A stretch of 33,478 nucleotides of DNA from Terriglobales bacterium (GTDB lineage Bacteria; Acidobacteriota; Terriglobia; Terriglobales; Acidobacteriaceae). The stretch lies in assembly GCA_035457425.1 (NCBI GenBank), contig DATIBR010000117.1:1-33478 (forward strand). The letters run 5' to 3'. The notes under the pieces were generated by a model. The model saw nothing but the letters and a program-made list of their open reading frames with translations. It did not search any database and was not told where the DNA came from. The position numbers and the translations under genes were made by a program. Positions 7,223 through 14,357 of this stretch are shown here, in pieces (position 1 is the first letter of the stretch; every line of letters begins with the position of its first letter).

Positions 7223-8356
7223 ATGTTCGCGATCCGTGAATACGCTGCTGTCCTTTCCATGCTTCTCATCGCGGGAGCGCTGCTGGCCGTCGCCGCACTG
7301 CTGCTCTGGGGTATCGTGTATCTACTGAAGACAGCCGCCACGCACGCCGGACGAGCGGTAGCAGCCTCGCGCGCGGTTCCCACGCGCGCCGTTGCCCTGG
7401 TCCCGATCCTCTGCGTCCTGGCACTCGCCTTCTTCGTGCTCCATCCCGTGGCCGATCGCGCTCAACAGATCGCCGCGGCCCCTCCGGACGACTACACCAT
7501 CAACGTGAGCGTGAACGAGGTCGTGTTGCACGCGACCGTGCGCAACCACAAAGGCGCCCCGGTGGCTGGGCTCGCGCGAAATGACTTCCAGATCCTCGAG
7601 GACGGCGTCCCGCAGCCCATCCGGCACTTCGGGCAAGCCGACATCCCGGTCACCGTCGGACTGGTGATCGATAACAGCGGCAGCATGCGGCCGAGGCGGG
7701 CGGAGGTGGTGGCCGCAGCCCTCGCTTTCGCGGCCTCCAGCAATCCGCAGGACGAGATCTTCGTGGTCAACTTCAACGAACACGTCCGCTTCGGCCTGCC
7801 GCGCGAGATCCCGTTCACCGACGAGCCCGCCCGGCTGAGAGCAGCCCTCGGCACCGTCAAGAGCGACGGCAAGACCGCGCTCTATGATGCCGTGGTGGCG
7901 GCGCTCGAGCATCTGAAGCAGGGCAACCGCGACAAGAAGGTGCTGATCGTGGTCAGCGACGGCGCCGACAACGCCAGCACGCACACCAAGGCGCAGATGC
8001 TGGAGCTCGCGACCCGCTCCGACGCCATCCTCTATGGCGTCGGGCTCTACGAGCCGGACGACCCCGACCGCAATCCCCACGTCGTGAAAGAACTCGCGCG
8101 GGTCGGCGGCGGCGAAGCGTACTTCCCGCGCGAGCTGCGCGATGTGGTTCCGACCTGCGAGCGTATCGCGCATGCCATCCGGAACCAGTACACCCTCACC
8201 TACGTTCCCACCAACCAGAAGAAGGACGGCGCGTACCGCACCATCCAGGTACAGGTGACGCCCGCCACCCGGGACCTGACGGTGATCACGCGACGCGGCT
8301 ACGTCGCGCCGTCCGAGGCTGCGCCGGGCGCCGGCAAGCCGCCGGCTCGGGACTGA
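7223..8356 (+). CDS. Membrane-anchored VWFA domain protein (acidobacterial VWFA type)
   Basis: The 377-residue protein has two N-terminal membrane helices (about 9-35 and 56-76). A beta-rich Ig-like stretch follows (VNEVVLHATVRNHKGAPVAGL, then FQILEDGVPQPI). This stretch marks the VWFA-related acidobacterial family (TIGR03436-like). The VWA domain (about 143-330) has a full metal site: D150-x-S152-x-S154, T218 and D246. VWA domains bind protein ligands through the metal. There is no C-terminal sorting motif. A TGAGG ribosome site lies 4 bases before the ATG. The stop codon is one base from the sortase ATG, so the two are translationally coupled. It may present or receive substrates for the sortase; this is inference. 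Confidence 0.9.
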   Translation: MFAIREYAAVLSMLLIAGALLAVAALLLWGIVYLLKTAATHAGRAVAASRAVPTRAVALVPILCVLALAFFVLHPVADRAQQIAAAPPDDYTINVSVNEVVLHATVRNHKGAPVAGLARNDFQILEDGVPQPIRHFGQADIPVTVGLVIDNSGSMRPRRAEVVAAALAFAASSNPQDEIFVVNFNEHVRFGLPREIPFTDEPARLRAALGTVKSDGKTALYDAVVAALEHLKQGNRDKKVLIVVSDGADNASTHTKAQMLELATRSDAILYGVGLYEPDDPDRNPHVVKELARVGGGEAYFPRELRDVVPTCERIAHAIRNQYTLTYVPTNQKKDGAYRTIQVQVTPATRDLTVITRRGYVAPSEAAPGAGKPPARD

Positions 8357-8357
8357 C

Positions 8358-8981
8358 ATGGCTTGGATCACTCCTCGCGCGCGGGGCCCCCGGCTGCGAT
8401 GGATGCGCTGGCCCTTCCTCGCGCTGGGGCTGCTCTGCCTCGGCTACGTCGGATTCGCGTTGCTGGATGCCGAAGCCTTTCAGGCGTACGAGAATTGGCG
8501 CCTTGCGCGCGCTGCGAAGAACTCCCCGGTGACGGCGCCCTCCCCGCCGCCCTCGTCGACACCCCTCGTCGCCACCCGCCGGACCGCCGCGCCCGGGGCG
8601 ACGCTTGGGCGCATCGAGATCGCACGCATCGGCGTCGACTCCATCATCGTAGAAGGCACCGACAGCCGCAGCTTGCGCCGCGCGGTCGGTCACGTCAATG
8701 GCACGGCGTTCCCCGGCGAGCATGGCAACACCGCGATCGCCGGGCACCGCGACACGTTCTTCCGGGGATTGCGCGACCTGCGCCAGAGCGACGAGATCAC
8801 CGTGACCACGCTGGAAGGGATTTATCGCTATCGAGTCGACTCGATGACGGTCGTGGCCGGCGACGATACTGCCGTGCTGAACGATTCGGCCGGCTCGACC
8901 CTCACGCTGGTGACCTGTTATCCGTTCTCCTACGTGGGCCCGGCGCCGCAGCGGTTCGTCGTGCGCGCCCATCTGGACTGA
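8358..8981 (+). CDS. Class D-type sortase
   Basis: The 207-residue protein has an N-terminal membrane anchor (about 17-36), a Pro/Ser-rich linker (55-78) and a sortase domain from LGRIEIARIGVDSIIVEG. All catalytic residues are present: His130 in IAGHRDTFFRGLRDL, Cys187 in TLVTCYPF and Arg199 in PAPQRFVVRA. The HRDTFFRGL and TCYPFSYVGPAP context fits the class D group, whose Bacillus members process LPNTA-like signals. The enzyme would cut between Thr and Ala of LPxTA and join the protein to an amine acceptor outside the inner membrane. The upstream gene ends in LPHTA. In a diderm the acceptor is unknown. No strong ribosome site is seen, consistent with coupling to the VWFA gene. Confidence 0.93.
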   Translation: MAWITPRARGPRLRWMRWPFLALGLLCLGYVGFALLDAEAFQAYENWRLARAAKNSPVTAPSPPPSSTPLVATRRTAAPGATLGRIEIARIGVDSIIVEGTDSRSLRRAVGHVNGTAFPGEHGNTAIAGHRDTFFRGLRDLRQSDEITVTTLEGIYRYRVDSMTVVAGDDTAVLNDSAGSTLTLVTCYPFSYVGPAPQRFVVRAHLD

Positions 8982-9070
8982 CTCGCAGTGGTCGCTTTGG
9001 TACAGACCGCCGCCGGCGCGATCGCTACAGTCGAGTCATCCGCAAACCAGCGCGAAGACCGAGGGACCCC

Positions 9071-9262
9071 ATGCACTCACCGCACGTACCATCCGAATCA
9101 GGCCGCGACGACAATGACGTGAAGAAGGGTTCGGTCGAAGACCAGGCCCCGGGCGAGGCGTCGATGAACTCGATGTCGAAGCAGCTCGGCCAGCGCGATG
9201 ACGATCCCGCGCTTTCCGATCACGACAGCAATTTCCCCAGGCCTCCACTCGCCACCAGCTAG
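9071..9262 (+). CDS. Small hydrophilic protein, conserved-looking, 63 aa
   Basis: The 63-residue peptide is Asp/Ser-rich and has no hydrophobic segment. Its end, LGQRDDDPALSDHDSNFPRP, resembles small acidobacterial proteins that end in a DPx-x-DxDSDFPEPG type motif. A GAGGG ribosome site lies 5 bases before the ATG. It probably exists as an intrinsically disordered cytoplasmic protein. The similarity is from memory of the motif rather than a search. It follows the sortase gene by 89 bases and precedes the tRNA on the other strand. Confidence 0.55.
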   Translation: MHSPHVPSESGRDDNDVKKGSVEDQAPGEASMNSMSKQLGQRDDDPALSDHDSNFPRPPLATS

Positions 9263-9309
9263 GAAGCACACGACTGGGACATGGGAAGAGTGCAATGCCA
9301 AAAAAGAAA

Positions 9310-9384
<75 letters not shown>

Positions 9385-9493
9385 GTGTGGTCAGTGCGCG
9401 CGCCCTGGCGGGCACACTCCATTATTGTGTCATCTTTCGCGCAGGTTGTCATCCGCGTGAACACGTGGTGGGATGAGCAGCGAGGTTCCCGGG

Positions 9494-9841
9494 ATGCGGA
9501 TGTGGATGGTCGACCCGCGGCGGATGTGCTCGCAGCACCTGCTGGGCGAGCACGTGGAGCTGCACATGCTCGTCGGGACGCTGCGGCGGAAGCGGTCGGT
9601 AGCCGGGTTCGTGGCCAACGGGCTGATCGAGGTGCACAACGTGCGCGCGCGCCACGCCGCGCTGGTGCGCGAGATGCGGCGGCGCGGCTTCCGCCACCGG
9701 TCGCCGCTGCCGACCTTCACCGCGCGGCGCCTGGGCAGGGTCGTCCGCAAGAAAAGCCTCGCGGACCTGCTGGCGCGGTGCGCCAGATGCAGGTCCCTCG
9801 ACTCGGCGCGGAGAGCGTCGCGCGCGCCTCGCTCGCGATGA
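9494..9841 (+). CDS. Pyrimidine dimer DNA glycosylase/endonuclease V family (DenV-like)
   Basis: The protein begins MRMWMVDPRRMCSQHLLGEH and continues with GLIEVHNVRARHAALVREM and a RRGFRHRSPLP stretch. This is the layout of the small Pyr_excise family related to phage T4 endonuclease V, which cuts the glycosidic bond at UV-induced pyrimidine dimers. The start at 9494 was chosen because family members begin M-x-x-W and a GAGG site precedes it by 8 bases. An ATG at 9473 would add seven residues. The last ~35 residues, rich in Arg and Ser, look like unconserved tail. It is a single gene divergent from the tRNA. Confidence 0.75.
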   Translation: MRMWMVDPRRMCSQHLLGEHVELHMLVGTLRRKRSVAGFVANGLIEVHNVRARHAALVREMRRRGFRHRSPLPTFTARRLGRVVRKKSLADLLARCARCRSLDSARRASRAPRSR

Positions 9842-9856
9842 CGTCCCTCGGACAGG

Positions 9857-10318
9857 CTACTTCTTCTTCTCTTCCACGGGCGGCTCGCTGGTAGCGATGT
9901 CGAGCGCGACCTTCCAGGAGCCGTCGGGCTTGCGCCGCCATACGGTGGCGTAGCGTCCCTTGCGCTGCAGCTTCCCCGCCTTCCTGATCTCGAATCCGCC
10001 GGAGGTGTAGCCGAGCCCGCCGGAAGCTTCCGCGAGCTCCGGCTTCCAGACGATGGACACTTCCTTGTCGGCGAAGGTCTTGGTCCAGTTCTCTCGTTCC
10101 TTGTCCTTGCCCGTGACCATCTTGCCGTCGACGAAGAAATGCACGTCGTCGTCGACGAAGCTGAGGAACTTCTCCAGGTCGCGCGCGCGGGCGGCCGCCG
10201 CGAAGCCGGTGTCGGCGCCGCGCACTTCCTTCGTTTCCTTGGTCTCGGCGCTGTCCTTGGCGAGCGCGCAGCTCGACAGCAGAACGGCGCAGAGTGCGAT
10301 GGTGAGCGTCTTTCTCAT
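9857..10318 (-). CDS. Exported DUF4440 / NTF2-like protein (copy B)
   Basis: The 153-residue protein has a signal peptide that ends in a lipobox-like LLSSC (residues 13-17), so it may be a lipoprotein. An NTF2/SnoaL-fold domain follows with AAARARDLEKFLSFVDDDVHFF, GKMVTGKD and a final YATVWRRKPDGSWKVALDI strand. DUF4440 proteins are pocket proteins whose ligand or reaction is often unknown. It is a clear paralogue of the gene at 10360, with the same order of motifs. A GGGAGG ribosome site lies 4 bases before the ATG. It ends the run that starts with the S9 peptidase. Confidence 0.85.
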   Translation of the reverse strand: MRKTLTIALCAVLLSSCALAKDSAETKETKEVRGADTGFAAAARARDLEKFLSFVDDDVHFFVDGKMVTGKDKERENWTKTFADKEVSIVWKPELAEASGGLGYTSGGFEIRKAGKLQRKGRYATVWRRKPDGSWKVALDIATSEPPVEEKKK

Positions 10319-10328
10319 GGTGCCTCCC

Positions 10329-10352
10329 GGCGGGCGAGTCGCCCGCCTCCAC
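10329..10352. repeat. Intergenic hairpin repeat, copy 1
   Basis: GGCGGGCGAGTCGCCCGCC forms an 8-bp stem with an AGT loop and is followed by TCCAC. It fills most of the 41-base gap between the two DUF4440 genes. A second copy at 32292-32315 keeps the loop and TCCAC but swaps the sixth stem pair. Confidence 0.7.
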
Positions 10353-10359
10353 ACGAGTC

Positions 10360-10833
10360 TCACTTCTTTTCCGGAGGTTCGGGGCTGCCGATGTCGAGCG
10401 CGGCCTTCCAGGAGCCATCGGGCTTGCGCCGCCAGATGGTGCAGTAGCGCCCGCGGGTCACGCGCTCGCTGCCGTCGGCCTGCTTCACGTGGATCTCGTA
10501 GGGCCCGGTGGTGTAGCCGATCCCGCCCGAGGCCTCCACGACTTCCGGCGACCACGTGATGGTCAGGTTGGGGTTCTTCAGGAACTCCCAGTTCGCGCGC
10601 TGCTTCTCCATGCCGCGCGACATCTTGCCGTCATTGAAGAACATGATGTCCTGGTCCCAGTAGCTCATGGCTTTCTCGTAATTCTTGGCGCGGGCGGCGG
10701 CGGCGAAGTCGAGCTCCGCCTGGCGGACCTCGGCGGTTTGCCTGGTCTCGTTGCTCTTGTCTTTTTCGTCGTGCGCGGCGAGCAGGGCGCCGGCGGCGAG
10801 CGTGAGTGCGAGGAGCGCGGTGAGTCGCTTCAT
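10360..10833 (-). CDS. Exported DUF4440 / NTF2-like protein (copy A)
   Basis: The 157-residue protein has a signal peptide (MKRLTALLALTLAAGALLAA). Its NTF2-like domain has AAARAKNYEKAMSYWDQDIMFF, GKMSRGMEKQ and the closing GRYCTIWRRKPDGSWKAALDIG. Its ATG overlaps the stop of the S9 peptidase gene in the form ATGA, so it is translationally coupled to it. The paralogue at 9857 lies just downstream. It is likely periplasmic. A role in handling a small product of the peptidase is possible but unsupported beyond the coupling. Confidence 0.87.
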   Translation of the reverse strand: MKRLTALLALTLAAGALLAAHDEKDKSNETRQTAEVRQAELDFAAAARAKNYEKAMSYWDQDIMFFNDGKMSRGMEKQRANWEFLKNPNLTITWSPEVVEASGGIGYTTGPYEIHVKQADGSERVTRGRYCTIWRRKPDGSWKAALDIGSPEPPEKK

Positions 10834-12980
10834 GGTTTTCCCTTCCCTTGCAGATGGCGGTCGAAGAAATCGGCGGTGGCGCCGTAGGTGCGCACCCAGG
10901 TGCGCCACAGCAGGAAGTCGTGGATCTCGTCAGGCATGTAGATGAGCTCGAACGGAACGTTGTGCGCCCGCAACCGCTGCACCAGGTCGGTGGTCTGGCT
11001 CTGCGGGACGTTGCGGTCGTCGTCGCCCTGGATGAGCAGCACCGGCGAGCGCCACGTGGCGATGGCGGCGTTGGGCGACGACTCGAACGCCAGCTTGCGC
11101 GCCTGCTCGAGGTCGGGCGCGTTCTTCGTGCCCGGCGCCCACTGCGGCAGGAAGGCCGACCAGTCGTGCACGCCGTGGAAGTCCACGCCGGCGGCGAAGA
11201 TGTCGGAGTTGCGCGCGAGGCCGAGCGCGGTGAGGAGCCCGCCGTACGACCCGCCCCACAGCCCGATGCGCGATTTGTCCACGTACGGCAACGACTGCAA
11301 GTAGCGCGCGCCCGCAAGCACGTCTTTGTATTCGGAGCTGCCGCGCCAGCCGCCGTCGTGCACCTCGCGGAAGTCGCGCCCGTACATCACGCCCAGGCGG
11401 TAGTTCACCGAGAGCACGGTGTAGCCGCGGCTCGCCAGGTACTGATTCATCGCGTAGGCGTTGTGGTAGTAGTACATGTAGTGGAACGCCGGCATCATCT
11501 GCCGGATGGGTCCACCGTGCGTGAAGATGAGCGCCGGCGCGAGCCGCTTCGGCTGCTGCCCCTTCGCAATCAGATTCCACTCAAAGCCAGATGGGACGAA
11601 CAACTGGCCGTGGATGATCAGGCCGTCTTCGCTCTTGAAGGTGACGACCTGCGGCGTGACCAGTTCGTTCGACGGGAAATCTTTCGGGAGCGCGTCGGCG
11701 GCGAGCATCTCGCGTCCGCCCGATGCCAGGCGGTACGGCATCGCCGGGGTCGTCGCGCTCGCGCCGAGGCAGATGACCTGTTCGGCGACCTCCACCGGCG
11801 CCCACTCCGCCGTCTCGCCTTTGCTAAGCGCTTGCGGCTTGCCGCCGCTCGCCGCGACGCGCCAGATGTGCCGGCGCTCGACATCGTCCTGATTCGACGA
11901 ATAGAGGACCGACTTCTTGTCGGCCGAGAGCGCGACGTCTTCGACGTCGAACTCGCCCGGCGTGAGCAGCGTGGGCTGTCCACCGGTGTCAGCGATGGAA
12001 TAAAGGTGGTTGCGGCCGTCCTGCTCCGAGGCGAAGGCGATGCGTCCGCCGGCCGCGTAGTGGAACGAGAGGGCGGCGGTGAGGTCGGGGAACGAATCGC
12101 GCTCCGCCGGGCCGCTATGCCATATTTCGCGCGCCGCGCCGGTCGCCGGATCGGCGACGTAGATGGCCCACGGGTCGGGCCGGATGGGGATGAGCGGCAA
12201 TCCCGCCTGCGTGCCGCGGCGACGCGTGAAGGCGAGCTTCGTGCCGCCGGGCGACCAGCGCGGCAGCGAATCCTTGTCGACGCTGGGCGCGACCCAAAGG
12301 ATCCCGTCGCCGCCCAGCGTGTAGATGCCGATGACCGAGTGGTCGTCGCGGTCGCTGACGAAGGCGAGGCGCTTGGAATCCGGCGACCACGCCGGCTGGG
12401 CGTTGTCGCCGCGCGCGGTGAAGAGCTGCTTGGCCGCGACCGCCGGCTGGCCCGGCTCGGGCACGTCGGCCATCCAGAGCTGCTTCTTCGCCGCCCACAC
12501 GGCGTGCTTGCCGTCGGGCGAGATGCGGATGTCCTCGCAGCCCTCGAAGGCGCAGCCCATGTCGCCGAGCAGCCGCGGCTCGGCCGCGCCGTCGACGTCG
12601 GCGATCCACACCTGCTGCTTGGGAGGCGTAGCGCGGCTCTGCGGGTTGGGCGACTCGCCCGCGTCGTTCACCTCGCCGCCGCGCGCATAGAGCACGCTGC
12701 GCCCGTCGGGCGTGAGCCGCAGGCTCATGATGGCCATGCCGTCGTCGGCCGTGTAGTGCGTGACCGGCCGCGCATTCTTGAAGTCCGGTCCGTCGGCGAC
12801 CCAGGCGTTGCGCACGCCCTTGGCGTTGAAGACCCACGCCACGCGCGGGGCTTTCTCGGCGGCAACCAGGTTGTCGGGGAATGGCGAGCTCATCACCTGT
12901 TCGAGCGTAAAGCGCTGGGCAAGGGCGGCGGGGACGAGCGCGAGCAGCAGGGCGAGTGCGAGCAAGCGGCGGAGGCGCAT
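10830..12980 (-). CDS. S9 family prolyl-oligopeptidase-type serine peptidase, exported
   Basis: The 716-residue protein starts at MRLRRLLALALLLALVPAALAQ, a signal peptide; a longer frame adds 13 unconserved residues. The N-terminal half carries WD40/TolB-like beta-propeller repeats (SPDGKHAVW, WSPDSKRLAFVSD, WSPGGTKLAF). The C-terminal alpha/beta hydrolase has the nucleophile Ser578 in GGSYGG, Asp655 in GDDDRNV and His687 in EIHDF. This is the full S9 triad, so it should be an active dipeptidyl or acylaminoacyl type peptidase in the periplasm. It heads a run with two DUF4440 genes and is divergent from the SAM hydrolase gene. Confidence 0.93.
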   Translation of the reverse strand: MRLRRLLALALLLALVPAALAQRFTLEQVMSSPFPDNLVAAEKAPRVAWVFNAKGVRNAWVADGPDFKNARPVTHYTADDGMAIMSLRLTPDGRSVLYARGGEVNDAGESPNPQSRATPPKQQVWIADVDGAAEPRLLGDMGCAFEGCEDIRISPDGKHAVWAAKKQLWMADVPEPGQPAVAAKQLFTARGDNAQPAWSPDSKRLAFVSDRDDHSVIGIYTLGGDGILWVAPSVDKDSLPRWSPGGTKLAFTRRRGTQAGLPLIPIRPDPWAIYVADPATGAAREIWHSGPAERDSFPDLTAALSFHYAAGGRIAFASEQDGRNHLYSIADTGGQPTLLTPGEFDVEDVALSADKKSVLYSSNQDDVERRHIWRVAASGGKPQALSKGETAEWAPVEVAEQVICLGASATTPAMPYRLASGGREMLAADALPKDFPSNELVTPQVVTFKSEDGLIIHGQLFVPSGFEWNLIAKGQQPKRLAPALIFTHGGPIRQMMPAFHYMYYYHNAYAMNQYLASRGYTVLSVNYRLGVMYGRDFREVHDGGWRGSSEYKDVLAGARYLQSLPYVDKSRIGLWGGSYGGLLTALGLARNSDIFAAGVDFHGVHDWSAFLPQWAPGTKNAPDLEQARKLAFESSPNAAIATWRSPVLLIQGDDDRNVPQSQTTDLVQRLRAHNVPFELIYMPDEIHDFLLWRTWVRTYGATADFFDRHLQGKGKP

Positions 12981-13109
12981 GGCGCGCACCAGCCTAACGG
13001 CTCGGCGCAAGCTTGCCAAGTCCGCGTGTTCCTTGACTTTCGCGCTCTAGCCGCGATACTTTCCGAGAGCTTTCCGAAGCAATCATCCAGCGAACCTCGA
13101 GGGAAACCC

Positions 13110-13934
13110 GTGGCCCAGCGCTTGCTCACCATGACGACCGACTTCGGCCTCTCCGACCACTTTGTCGGGACGATGAAGGGCGTCATCCTCAGCATCAATC
13201 CCAACGCGCAGATCGTGGATATCTGCAACTCGGTCCACTCGTTCGACATCCTGGACGGCGCGCTGACGATCGCGCAGGCTTATCGCTACTTCCCTTCCGA
13301 CACCGTCCACATGGTGATCGTGGACCCGGGCGTGGGCACCAACCGCCGGCCGCTGCTGGTCACCGCGGAGAAGCACATCTTCCTGGCGCCCGACAACGGC
13401 GTCCTTTCGCTGGTCTACGAGAAAGAGGAGCGGCTCAGCGTACGCCACATCACCGCCGAACACTATTTCCTGCAGCCGATGAGCAACACCTTCCACGGGC
13501 GCGACCTGTTCGCCGCCGTCGCGGGCTGGCTGAGCAAGGGCGTGGAGGTCGCAAAGTTCGGCGACGAGATCACCGACTTCGTCCGCTTCGCCGCGCCCAA
13601 GCCCAAGCCGGTGAACGAGAAGTTGATGAAGGGCGTGGTCTTGAAGGCCGACAAGTTCGGCAACCTCATCACGAACTTCACTCCCAAGGAAGTGCCGCAG
13701 TTGTTCCAGCCCGACCCGCCGCCGTTCAAGATCCTGGTCGGCAAGTCGGAGATCACCCGCATGCGCGATACCTATTCCGGCGGCGCGGCCGGGGAGGTCT
13801 TTGGCGTGCTCGGCAGCATGGGTTACCTGGAGATCGCGGCGAACCGCGGCTCGGCGGCCAAGATGGTCGGCGCGGACAAGGGGTCGGACGTCGGCGTGCT
13901 GTTGGAGGGCGCCGCGGCCGCGCCGGCTTCGTAG
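13110..13934 (+). CDS. SAM hydrolase / SAM hydroxide adenosyltransferase (DUF62)
   Basis: The 274-residue protein begins VAQRLLTMTTDFGLSDHFVG at a GTG preceded by GAGGGA. Family signatures are TTDFG, VHMVIVDPGVGTNRR, APDNGVLSLVY and TFHGRDLFA. The Asp of VDPGVG, the Arg after TN and the His of FHGRD form the Asp-Arg-His set that activates water in DUF62 enzymes, which split S-adenosylmethionine into adenosine and methionine. Halogenase members of the fold lack this set. The C-terminal domain has DKFGNLITNF. It stands alone and is followed by a terminator. It is probably cytoplasmic and maintains or removes SAM. Confidence 0.92.
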   Translation: MAQRLLTMTTDFGLSDHFVGTMKGVILSINPNAQIVDICNSVHSFDILDGALTIAQAYRYFPSDTVHMVIVDPGVGTNRRPLLVTAEKHIFLAPDNGVLSLVYEKEERLSVRHITAEHYFLQPMSNTFHGRDLFAAVAGWLSKGVEVAKFGDEITDFVRFAAPKPKPVNEKLMKGVVLKADKFGNLITNFTPKEVPQLFQPDPPPFKILVGKSEITRMRDTYSGGAAGEVFGVLGSMGYLEIAANRGSAAKMVGADKGSDVGVLLEGAAAAPAS

Positions 13935-13940
13935 AAACCA

Positions 13941-14018
13941 GCCACGGATCTCACGGATGACACGGATCAAACCGTGTCATTTCTTTTTTGCCCGTGTTCA
14001 TCCGTGGCCATCCGTGGC
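13941..14018. repeat. Nested inverted repeats built on CCACGGAT / ATCCGTGG
   Basis: GCCACGGAT at the left edge is matched by ATCCGTGGC at the right, and CACGGAT occurs three times on the left and ATCCGTGG twice on the right. The terminator hairpin lies inside. The same word family is known as scattered intergenic repeats in several bacterial groups. Confidence 0.6.
13957..13989 (+). terminator. Rho-independent terminator after the SAM hydrolase gene
   Basis: A perfect 9-bp stem, ATGACACGG with CCGTGTCAT and a six-base loop, is followed by TTCTTTTTT. It starts 22 bases after the stop codon. It is embedded in a larger set of CACGGAT words. Confidence 0.8.
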
Positions 14019-14251
14019 TAAGGATTTTTTGGTTTCGGACGCGCGTAGCGGTCCATCTCGGAGGTCCAGTGCAGGAAGCGGCCGAGCTGGTTGCGCTCCT
14101 TCCACACGAAGCGCCAGAACTCGAAGAAGCCGATCTTGTCGGCCTTGAGGCCCGCGTAGGTCTCGATGCGCCACTTCAGGTAGGGACTGCGCCAGGGCGC
14201 GAGCCGGTGCCCGCGCGAAGCGTTCCACAGGAATCGCAAGACGTAGCGCAT
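14018..14251 (-). CDS. Hypothetical protein, 77 aa, Trp/Arg-rich
   Basis: The peptide starts MRYVLRFLWNASRGHRLAPW and continues with SPYLKWRIETYAGLKAD, FFEFWRFVWKERNQLGRFL and a basic end. It is rich in aromatic and basic residues, has no true membrane helix, and looks coding by composition. The W-R-I-E-T-Y-x-G-x-K core suggests conservation, but I recognise no domain. It is downstream of pilR on the same strand and convergent with the SAM hydrolase gene. Confidence 0.65.
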   Translation of the reverse strand: MRYVLRFLWNASRGHRLAPWRSPYLKWRIETYAGLKADKIGFFEFWRFVWKERNQLGRFLHWTSEMDRYARPKPKNP

Positions 14252-14357
14252 TGGAATGAGTATAGCGGGACGGCGGCTGGCGGCTCGCGGCCGGCCGCGC
14301 CGCTCGGTTGCTCAACGATGCGCTGCCCGCCGCAAGCGGTCCGCCGCCGGCTGTGTT

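Noticed and set aside
7223-8356. VWFA protein considered as the sorted target
   Set aside because: Its C-terminus ends in GAGKPPARD without motif or membrane helix.
10848-13109. Very long plus-strand open frame running antisense to the S9 peptidase into the SAM hydrolase gene
   Set aside because: Only the part from 13110 matches a protein family. The rest is Arg/Val/His-rich antisense translation of a GC-rich gene and is opposed by a complete S9 peptidase with catalytic triad.
14018-14251. Small gene after pilR considered as pilA
   Set aside because: It lacks a prepilin leader with Gly-Phe cleavage site and the hydrophobic N-terminal helix.
14252-14357. GC-rich inverted words after pilR considered as terminator
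   Set aside because: Short imperfect stems in a GC-rich stretch, no T run; not better than chance.
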